Assembly: GCA_951802425.1 (NCBI GenBank)
Contig: OX637801.1
Location: forward strand, 2,604,001-2,668,000
DNA: 64,000 nucleotides
Reading direction: 5' to 3'
DNA from: Clavaria fumosa
Taxonomy: Eukaryota; Basidiomycota; Agaricomycetes; Agaricales; Clavariaceae
Under the pieces are notes generated by a model. It was given only the letters and a program-made list of their open reading frames with translations. It was not told where the DNA came from and did no database searches. Each line of letters opens with the position of its first letter. The stretch's first letter is position 1. A program made the position numbers and the translations under genes. Positions 1 to 8,178 of the stretch are shown one piece after another.

Positions 1-2421
1 ACAACATTTCCGCCAGCGGGTCACTCTTCTAGTCGGACAGTTCCATCCCCCCCACCTCTACCTTGGCGACGACTGGCTTAGAAAGAACAACCCTACCATT
101 GATTGGATCGAGCGAACTATTGAGTTCCCCCCAGAACCAAAAGTAACACTAATGCGACCAGTCTTTGTTGAAGCACCAGTCCCTCCATACCACAAAGAAT
201 TCCTGTCCATCTTCTCCATCAAGGAGTTCTCAAAACTGCCACCATCACGAGGTGCCATTGACCACCCTATTGAGCTCCAGGATGGAGCCGTACCCAAACG
301 ATCGAAGATCTATTCAATCCCATGAGCCTACTACCCGGAACTGAAGTCGTGGATCAAAGAGAACCTGAAAAGTGGACATATACGCCCCTCGAACTCTCCC
401 TGGGCTGCACCACTCTTCTTCAAGCAAGAAGGAAAGAAGCTGCGCCCCATTATCGACTACCAGGACCTCAACGCCATAACCAAGAAAGATGTGCACCCTC
501 TCCCTCTCATCCGAGATATTCTAGATGCCCTCAAGGGAAAGAGCTTCTTCACCAAGATGGATGTCATACGAGGATTCAACAACATCCAGATCCGTGAAGG
601 AGATGAGTGGATGATGGCATTCATCTGCCCTGAGGGACAGTTCGAGTATACAGTTATGGGCTCTGGACTCACTAATGCGCCAGCACATTTCCAGCAATTC
701 ATGAACGCTATCCTATGAGAGGAAATTGCCACAGGCCACATCCATGTATACATCAACGACATACTTGTCCATACCCTGGACCTGGAAACGCATCAGAGAA
801 TCACCTGAAGTGTCCTCCACAAGCTCGCCCAAAACTTGCTCTGCCTGAGGCTGGAGAAATGCCAGTTCCAAAGAAGCAAAGTCGAATTCCTTGGACATTA
901 CATCCGACATGGACACATTGAAAAGTCGGAATGACTATGTGCCGGAATCCGGGAATGGCCTGTCCCATGGTGTAAAAGAGACATCCAGAGATTCCTTGGG
1001 TTCCTCAACTACTTCCGCAGACATCCCGGACTTTGCAACGACTGCAATTCCCCTCCACCAACTCACCGGCAACAAGGACTGGCAGTGGGATCAGGAAGAG
1101 AAGAATGCCTTCAACTGACTCATTCAGCAATTGCTCAATGGACGGAAAATGACGGTACTGAGAGATGAAGGGAACTGGAAAATCGAGACGGACGTCTCTA
1201 ATGTCACAGTAGGCAGAATACTATACCAACAGCAGGAAGATGGGAGCTGGGCGATTATTGACTGTTTCTCCAAAGCGCTCAAAGATGCAGAAAAGAACTA
1301 CAACACCTATGACAAAGAACTTCTTGCTATCATTCGTGCCCTCGAATCTTGGCCCCAGTACCTCATTGCCACTACCAAACCTTTCGAAGTCTGGACTGAC
1401 CATGCCAACCTGGCATACTTTTGCAAACCTAACCCACTCAATGGATGACAAAATCAGTGGAAAGCACTCCTTGCCCTGTACAACTTCGAAATCAAGCATC
1501 GGCCAGGAAAGACCAACACTGCCGCTGATGCACTGTCCCGCCGACCTGACCATGACGATGCCACGACCCCTGTCCTTATCCCCCTACTCCCTGACACTCT
1601 CTTCAAATCCATCACTGAACTAAGCCTCCTAGACCACATCAAAGCTGCCCAAACTGAGTCAACCCACAGTCCCACCATTGTACTAGAACCCAACAGGGTC
1701 AAATACTACTGAAACAAGATATGGGTCCCCCCTGAGTTAGTCGACAATGTTCTGATCCTCCACCACGATGCCCCTTCTGCTGGCCACCCGGGAATGCGCA
1801 AGACCAGCGAGAATGTCTGACAGAACTTCGATTGGCCAGGACTCGATAAGGATATACAGGCCTGGATCCAACGATGCTGGCACTGTCAGTGAAACAAGAT
1901 CAACTGTGCTGGAAACTGACCCGCCCTGCACCCTTTCCCGAGTCTGCTCCAACCATGGGATGAGATAAGTTGGGATATTGTGGGCCCACTGAACCCCTCA
2001 GAAGGTTACGATGGAGTCTTGGTCATCCGCGACTGTGGTACATGATCCTCCTTGTTGGAACCAATCAGCATGGACCTAACAAGTGAAGGAGTGGCCTGTA
2101 TATTCCTACGGCGTGTCTACACGAGTCATGGACTGCCTTCCAAAGTCATGAGTGACCAAGGTTCGAACTTCATAGCCAAGTTCCTCAAGAACATGTATGG
2201 ACAACTGGGCGTAAAGACCAACCCTAGCACAGCCTACCACCCACAGACCGACGGACTTACGGAGAGGGCCAACCAAGAAGTATTCACGTTACTGAAGCAT
2301 GTCTGTAGCGAGATGCCAGAGGAATGGGCTTCCTGGCTACCGATAATGGAATTCGCCCTCAATAACCATGCCTATGGAACCTCCGACGTAACTCCCTTTC
2401 TGCTCGACTATGCACGACACC
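1..2421 (+). pseudogene. Decayed Ty3/gypsy pol, 5' part (protease end, RT, RNase H, integrase)
   Basis: This is the pol region of a Tf-like Ty3/gypsy retrotransposon that starts outside the window. Visible in order: a protease tail (LGDDWLRKNNPTIDW, near base 60), RT (HIRPSNSPWAAP, LRPIIDYQDLN, about 370-470), an RT active site at 749-760 that reads YIND where YIDD is expected, RNase H (from about 1170, ending in TDHANLAYF), and an integrase core (DQGSNF, HPQTDGLTERANQ, about 2150-2280). The frame is broken by many stops and shifts, for example TGA at 715-717 in place of an arginine codon, so no protein can be made. The reading resumes at 3113 after a solo LTR insertion. The element is old, and the lesions seen are mostly C-to-T or G-to-A. 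Family assignment is confident; the 5' LTR and gag lie beyond the window edge. Confidence 0.9.
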
Positions 2422-3112
2422 TGTCACGCCCGTGCCAACAGGAGTATTCTCCGGTCTTCTCCAGCCTTCTCCGGTGGTCTCCAGACCCCTGATTGTAACT
2501 CTGGGCTCTCGGACTTATGTCCAGGGCGCCGGACTTTACTTGCGCAATGTAGCACAGGATCAGGAAGTGTGCCTGAAGGGCCACCAACTGATGTCCACAC
2601 TAGTTGCTGTTGCCTCGGGCAACCAGGAACTGGTCCTGCCCCAGACCCATCGCCCAGACAATTTGATGGACTCCCAGAAACATCTGTACATCATAGTTAG
2701 TAGTTTAACATTTGTCCTGATCAGATTCCATCTCCATCTTGTAGTCCTGTTGTTTAGTTTATTTCCTGACTCCCAGACATTTCTCCGTAGCTACAAACTG
2801 ATTCTGTAGTCGCACCAGAGATATCTCTGTCGCTAGCATCACCCTGGACTTTTGTATAAGTACTCGTAGATTTACGGCTTTGTCTAGCCAGTCTGAATAT
2901 CAACCCCGCTCACTCGCATTCTACTCCTGTATCATCTGAAACCCATCTCCTCTGACTTCCTGAAATCCAAGACACTGATCCGCAGAGGGCGTCGTTTCAA
3001 TACGTTCACCAAGTCCAACTCCGCCTGAACTCCGGATTGCTCCACAGCACCTGGACTTTGTTATTCCCACCCGGACTTTACTCCGCCCGACCCATGCGAC
3101 ATAGACATAACA
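2422..3112 (+). mobile_element. Solo LTR (family B) inserted in the gypsy pol
   Basis: A 691 bp segment begins TGTCACGCCCGTGCC and ends GACATAACA, and is flanked by the 5 bp direct repeat ACACC (2417-2421 and 3113-3117). Removing it with one repeat copy restores the integrase frame across the site (YARH then PIALPDLHL). TG...CA ends plus a 5 bp duplication are the signature of an LTR left after recombination between two LTRs. A TATA-like motif (TTTGTATAAG) lies near 2850. A block with GTCGTTTCAATAC near 2990 is shared with the larger solo LTR at 7119-17328. CTCCGG/CCGGACT words recur throughout. The orientation is inferred from the TATA and the shared 3' block. Confidence 0.88.
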
Positions 3113-3689
3113 ACACCCTATCGCCCTCCCAGACCTACACCTCAGCGAATCAAGCAACCCTGCCACCAATGACTTCCTAAAGAAAGCCTACAAGATGTGA
3201 GAGAAGATGAAGAAATTAGTGGAGCAGTCCAACTGTACGATGGAAAGACATGGTGGATACACAACAGACTGGAAAGAAGGGACCCTAGTATGGTTGGAGA
3301 GCAAGAATCTGGTACTGGAAGACCTACAAAAAAAACTGATGCCAAGGTGAGTCGGACCCCTCAAAGTCATTGCAAAACGAGGCACCGCCGCCTACAAACT
3401 CGAGCTGCCACGACATTGGTGGATACACCCAGTGTTCCACAAATCCCTCCTCACTCTCGCAACTCCCGGTCCCAACCATCCACAACGTCCCGAAAGTATA
3501 GAAATCGATGGCGAGCTGCAGTATGAGGTGGAGTTCATTAGGGAACATAAACAAGGAAGATCAGTGCAGTACCTGGTATGTTGGCTCGGTTACCCCCCAG
3601 AGGACAACACCTGGGAGCCAGCCAAGAACCTCAAGGATGCCCAAGATGTGATATGGGACATTGAGATTGCCCAGAAAGTGCAATCTTAG
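3113..3689 (+). pseudogene. Decayed gypsy pol, 3' part with chromodomain
   Basis: This is the continuation of the interrupted pol. It holds the integrase C-terminal region (GTLVWLESKNL, GPLKVIAKRGTAAYKLELP, HPVFHKSLL) followed by a chromodomain in the open segment 3432-3689 (YEVEFIREHKQGRSVQYLV, then WLGYPPEDNTWEPAKNL). Aromatic residues expected for a methyl-lysine cage are present. Chromodomains on the integrase tail are known from chromoviruses, where they guide integration to heterochromatin. A stop at about 3199 and another near 3348 break the upstream part. The last codon at 3687-3689 is directly followed by a purine run (about 3689-3699), the polypurine tract next to the LTR. Confidence 0.88.
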
Positions 3690-3700
3690 GGGGGAGGTTA

Positions 3701-4274
3701 TGTTATGGTATGTGGTCAGGTGACTACTGTGCTGATGTTACGGGACACACCCGAGACCCCAGACACGTGAACAACAGACCTATGGTCACGTGGCTGGTAA
3801 GCGCCCGATCACCTGACTACTGACCACATGACCAGTACCAAGGGGACAGCCCATTTTCGTGATGGAACATCAACGCAGGATGCCATCATCCTATCGCATC
3901 TTGACACCATCAAGACTAGTCTGAATCTGGTTACTCCCTTGTCTTCCTCGCCTGTTACTGTTGTCCCATCCCCTTGCCACCCTTGTTCCTTTCCCTGACA
4001 TTGTACTATTCCCTCACCTACTGCCACTTCCCTTCTTGTCGCTATCGTGACCACGTGACCATCTCTTTGATACATTCATTCCTCATCTACGGTCATCATT
4101 GTTAGGCTCCCTAGCTGTTACCTTGTACTGTACTGTCACCATACCTCCTATCCCAGTATATATATGAGTAAGTAGATGTCATGTAACCCCCAGACTTGTT
4201 ACTTTCAATACTACCACTCCAGTCCTCCTGCCCAGCTAGCCTGCCCAGGAACTCTGGCAACGATAGTCATAACA
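3701..4274 (+). repeat. 3' LTR of the decayed Ty3/gypsy element
   Basis: The 574 bp segment starts TGTTATG immediately after a GGGGGGAGG polypurine tract and ends CATAACA, the exact inverted complement. A TATA box (AGTATATATATGAG) lies near 4156. The five bases after it (TGATT, 4275-4279) should match the bases before the 5' LTR, which is outside the window. Pyrimidine-rich stretches lie in the middle. No ORF of note is present. Confidence 0.85.
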
Positions 4275-4322
4275 TGATTGTACATTGACTGCTCGAATTG
4301 TTCCATACATTGGCACATTCAC

Positions 4323-5365
4323 CCAGTCAGCCAGAATAGGAATGCCAGTCAAACATTGGCAAACAAAATATGCTAAAAACAAAGACCACAACTTGAAATT
4401 GAGCAGCCCTGTGCCTGGTCCCTCAGGCACAGGTTACCAATCAGGCATAGCTGCTTTTGGTAAGCTGCTATGACCATGGGAAAATTTTTGCACAGCTTGC
4501 AAAATATGACTTTTTATACACCAAAAAATCAGGGAATTCCAAATCTGGACACCCCACATTTGTATCTGCCTTGGTTCAGTGTCAATTTGCAAAATACACA
4601 GAAAATAATTATTTTCCCACAATCCTGCAGTACCCTAGCTTGAAAATTGATAGCTAGAAGATACACACACTACCTGTGGACATATGGGGAGGGTGTGGAT
4701 TAGTTTAATGACCCACCTACCATCTCTGTCACCTCCCTGGAATCTGTTACTAGGAATTAGAGTGTTATTGGCCTGGGAGCATGGCTATTTGTTATATTGC
4801 AAATTCCAGCCATCAGACTACACCTAATACAATCATACAAAAGCCCATAATTTTTGGTGCAGAATTACAGATTCCCCATGTCTATTTTCCCAGATTTCTC
4901 GAAATCTCTCCCCAGACAGTCCCCTTTGTCAAATCACATATTCTTGTCGTCTGATAGCTGACAAGGTATGCATGAATACATGTTCAAAGTTTGGTGAAGT
5001 TAGGCCAAGTTCTCAAGAAGATAGCCCAGAATGTCTCTTTTGGAGGACAGTCTAAAGTGAAGGCAACAACACAGGCATGATTATTTTCTGTGTATTTTGC
5101 AAATTGACACTGAACCAAGGCAGATACAAATGTGGGGTGTCAGATTTGGAATCCCCTGATTTTTTGGTGTATAAAAAGTCATATTTTGCAAGCTGTGCAA
5201 AAATTTTCCCATGGTCATAGCAGCTTACCAAAAGCAGCTATGCCTGATTGGTAACCTGTGCCTGAGGGACCAGGCACAGGGCTGCTCAATTTCAAGTTGT
5301 GGTCTTTGTTTTTAGCATATTTTGTTTGCCAATGTTTGACTGGCATTCCTATTCTGGCTGACTGG
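4323..5365. repeat. Long inverted repeat, 288 bp arms around a 469 bp spacer
   Basis: Bases 4323-4610 are the reverse complement of 5080-5365, with only about one substitution and one single-base indel across the arms. Outer ends are CCAGTCAGCC...GGCTGACTGG. The spacer 4611-5079 is AT-rich and carries no convincing gene. The identical short ORFs on opposite strands of the two arms are just the repeat read twice. The structure could be a foldback or MITE-like DNA transposon, or a recent inverted duplication. I found no target duplication at the ends, so the type is not settled. Confidence 0.85.
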
Positions 5366-5588
5366 CTGAGTGTGGAGGGCAGGCCTGAAAAGGGACATGT
5401 ATTGTAATACATTGCATGGCTATTGTCCACTTTGGGACAAGCACATCACAGTTGTCACAGCAGCTGTATTGTCATGTCTTGCAATACACTTACAGTCATC
5501 TCTTGCAATAGCTATTGATTGTAATTACAATACTCTATTGCAAGGAATTCACATCATTGACTGAAATAAGTGCACAATGGTTGAGAAT
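5366..5588. other. AT-rich stretch without a recognised feature
   Basis: Between the inverted repeat and the minisatellite the sequence is AT-rich, poor in CpG and has no convincing coding potential. It contains several scattered TTGCAATA/TGCAATAC words but no ordered array. Confidence 0.5.
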
Positions 5589-6132
5589 CTTAATATATCA
5601 AATATCAGAGCCTAACAATATATTGGAGATGATGATATGAGGGGTTTCAATATATCAAATATCAGAACCTAACAATATATTGGAGATAATATGAGAGGTT
5701 TCAATATATCAGATATCAGAACCTAACAATATATTGGAGATGATGATATGAGAGATTTCAATATATCAGATTTCAATATATTGGAGATGATATGAGGGGT
5801 TTCAATATATCAAATATCAGAACCTAACAATATATTGGAGATGATATGAGAGGTTTCAATATATCAGATATCAGAACCTAATGATATATTGGAGATGATG
5901 ATATGAGAGATTTCAATATATCAGATATCAATATATTGGAGATGGTATGAGGGGTTTCAATATACCAGATTTCAGAACCTAACAATATATTGGAGATGAT
6001 GATATGAGAGATTTCAATATATCAAATATCAGAACCCAACAATATATTGGAGATGATATGAGAGGTTTCAATATATCAGATATCAGAACCCAACAATATA
6101 TTGGGGATGATATGAGAGGTTTCCATATATTG
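5589..6132. repeat. AT-rich minisatellite, about ten units of 54-57 bp
   Basis: About ten tandem copies of a unit built from TTCAATATATCAGATATC, AGAACCTAACAATATATTG and GAGATGATATGAGAGGT. Unit lengths vary: some carry an extra GAT triplet (57 bp), and two copies (near 5760 and 5925) lack the AGAACCTAAC part and are about 41-42 bp. The unit contains the palindromes AATATATT and GATATC. Predicted ORFs here are only repeat translations. The array is free of CpG. Confidence 0.9.
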
Positions 6133-6209
6133 ATTTCCTCCCCTCTAATCAGACCAATCCATACAACATCCATCACTTCTGATAAGAGTGATTCAATACA
6201 TAAAAATAC

Positions 6210-7118
6210 CTACATGGCCTGACTGTATCCCTTGACCGGTACGCTCCTAGCATCCCCAACTGACACAGTCTGACTGTTTGTATGCTTGTAGGATGCGAAG
6301 AATGACCTATCGCAGAACATATGGGCTGTTGCACCGCAATCGAGGATCACCCTGGCGGCGAGACGTGGTTGCGAAGCCATGTAAATGGTACCGACATCCC
6401 ATACGGTGAGGTCCTGGGACTCGCACATCACTGTGTGTACATGAGTCCTTCTTGGTGAGTGGTTACTCTTCTTCTTGTCATTGTCATGCTCATGAGGTGC
6501 GTTTGGGCATTGATTCTCCCAGTGCCTGGTCTCCTTGCACTTCCAACAGACATCATCGGGTTGCGGGCCACGACCTTGTTTGCCCTTTGCTCAGTCCCCT
6601 CACCCTCCACCTTTCTTGGACTTCGTCGACACCTGAAGTGCAGTCTGGCCCCCACCAGGTTTCTTGCAGATGCGTCAATTCACCTCAGTCTGGAGCTTCG
6701 TGCTCACTATGTCAGAGGTAAGAACCTTTATGTCAAATAGTTGTATCTTAATCATTTCCCAGGACAACATCTTCGGCAGGGACAGTATCATCACATGGGC
6801 GATGTGAAGGTCGGCAACTGCCTCACCAGCCTGAATTATGTGGTCTCGGATGTCAAGGATGGCTGCAATGTGGTCAGCCATCAGCACCCTGTCGACATAC
6901 TTTCACGTGTATAGTTCCTCGAAGAAGTAGTGTATATTGATTAACTGTTGGTTCATCTGATGAACTTGTTTCCACATATCCCACATCTCCTTCGACATTT
7001 CGCAGTGGGTAATGTGTGGCCACTGCGTCTCATCCATTGCACTGTGCATCAAGCCTTGTGTGGTGCCATTGCGAGTCACCCAGTCAAGGTGCTTGCAAAG
7101 TCTCATGCGATCTTCATT
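6210..7118 (-). pseudogene. Decayed Ty1/copia gag-protease, 3' part
   Basis: On the minus strand the copia Gag (UBN2-type) continues from the split site at 7118: NEDRMRLCKHLDW, GLMHSAMDETQWPHI, then VDRVLMADHIAAIL. A zinc knuckle follows at about 6545-6500 (CWKCKETRHWENQC). After it comes a copia-type retropepsin start with ILDCGATAHMFCD near 6350, where DCGA replaces the usual DSGA. The frame carries TGA stops (for example near 6893) where arginine or tryptophan is expected, plus stops before the knuckle. Integrase, RT and RNase H are absent, so the element is truncated at about 6210, next to the minisatellite. The 5' part of gag is at 17334-17495. Confidence 0.85.
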
Positions 7119-7915
7119 TGTCACGTCCGTGCCGCTCCCTTCGGGTCCGGACCGGAAACACCATCTCCGGTCCCGGACTTCTTATCTCCGACTCCCATCT
7201 CCGGCACCCGACTTCAGATCTCCGGCACCCGACTCCCATCTCTGGACCCCGACTTCTGATCTCCGGACCCGGATCTCCGAACTCCTGCTCTGGTGCCTCA
7301 GTATCTGAGGGTACCTGCCCCGCATGTGGGGCAGGCACCAAACCCACCTTCGGGGATAGTTCCCCAAGAGGCTGTCCTGACCCCGATCCCGATTCCCAAT
7401 CCCAATCCCGATCTCTGATTCCCGAACCCGACTTCCCGATGGTCGTGAACCGACGTCTGTAGTTACTCCACCAGCAACAAACTCCGCACGTGGAAACCGG
7501 ACAATCCACGCAGTTGCTTGGCAGTGTAGCTACCAACCTGATGGTAGTAATGTCCAACTCCGGGATCAGGAAACTGATCCCCATTGCTGTTCCATTGCTC
7601 TGTTGCAATTCCCATTGTCCTGTAGTAAGTCCCGCAGTGTATCTCCGGGACATTCTCCATAGCTACTGTCAATACTCCGGGTTGCTGGAAATGCCCTGGA
7701 CTTGTAGTATATATACCTACCCACTTCGTAGAGTATTCTGCAGTCCGGATACCACCTTCATACTGTACAACCTCATCCATCCCTCCATACCTCTGCACCC
7801 TGTACCTGTATCCCATCTGACCCCCATCTCCTGTCCCTCCATCTATCTCCGCACTTCTGTCCTTTCTGCCCACCACCTTGTAATTTGTATCATGTCTAAT
7901 CTGACCCTTGCCTTC
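7119..7915 (+). mobile_element. Solo LTR (family A), left part
   Basis: Left 797 bp of a solo LTR that begins TGTCACGTCCGTGCC. The right part is 16846-17328, ending CACGTAACA. The flanking 5 bp direct repeat is TCATT (7114-7118 and 17329-17333), and removing the insert rejoins the copia gag frame (ALSN-EDRMRL). It is rich in CTCCGG, CCGGACT and CCCGAC words. A TATA (GTATATATACC) sits near 7708. The start and end match the 691 bp solo LTR at 2422-3112, so both belong to one family although this copy is 1,280 bp. The last five bases (7911-7915, CCTTC) are the target duplication of the gypsy element inserted here. Confidence 0.85.
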
Positions 7916-8140
7916 TGTAAGGCTATAGGCCTTTTCTATTCTTTTATTACATAATATACATACCATAATAGTCTACTAGCATAGCCGCTTAGGCTATGCT
8001 TACCTCAGCGGCCCCTAGAGGGCCGCTCGCCTATATATATCGCGTCGCGACTGTACAGAGAGGGTAGATCCCTCTACATAGAACTACCATACTCAATATA
8101 CAGTTGAGTCCAGTTCTTTTGAGGGATAGAAAGTATTACA
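7916..8140 (+). repeat. 5' LTR of the 8.9 kb gypsy element
   Basis: 225 bp, TGTAA...TTACA. It contains strong hairpins at 7978-8000 (9 bp stem) and 8007-8027 (8 bp stem), a TATA run at 8032-8040 that would start transcription about 25-30 bp downstream, and a further hairpin near 8060. It differs from the 3' LTR at five sites, all transitions. Three of them (in CAGCGG, CTCGCC and ATCGCG) are CpG here and TpG or CpA in the 3' copy. No AATAAA signal was seen. Confidence 0.95.
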
Positions 8141-8178
8141 ACTTTTTTGAACCTTCAACACAATGAGTGTGGCTAGAA
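8141..8178 (+). other. Leader between 5' LTR and gag, possible primer-binding region
   Basis: The sequence right after the LTR (ACTTTTTTGAACC...) does not start with the TGG expected of a tRNA 3'-end primer site. The word TTGAACC could pair with a tRNA T-arm (GGTTCAA), or priming could be by a tRNA fragment or by self-priming, as known for Tf1-type elements. None of these can be decided here. An ATG at 8163-8165 opens a different frame of 32 codons and would be an upstream ORF if gag starts at 8179. Confidence 0.4.

Noticed and set aside
4285..5430. Two ORFs on opposite strands that encode the same 50-residue peptide
   Set aside because: They are the two arms of the inverted repeat read on opposite strands; no codon pattern or domain supports a gene.
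5589..6132. CRISPR-like array
   Set aside because: There are no unique spacers; whole 54-57 bp units repeat in tandem, in a eukaryotic context.
5979..6222. ORFs on both strands with repeated peptide units
   Set aside because: They are translations of the AT-rich minisatellite.
7114..7653. 179-codon minus ORF in the solo LTR
   Set aside because: It is made of CCGGA/CTCCGG simple-repeat translation and starts at the LTR edge; no domain.
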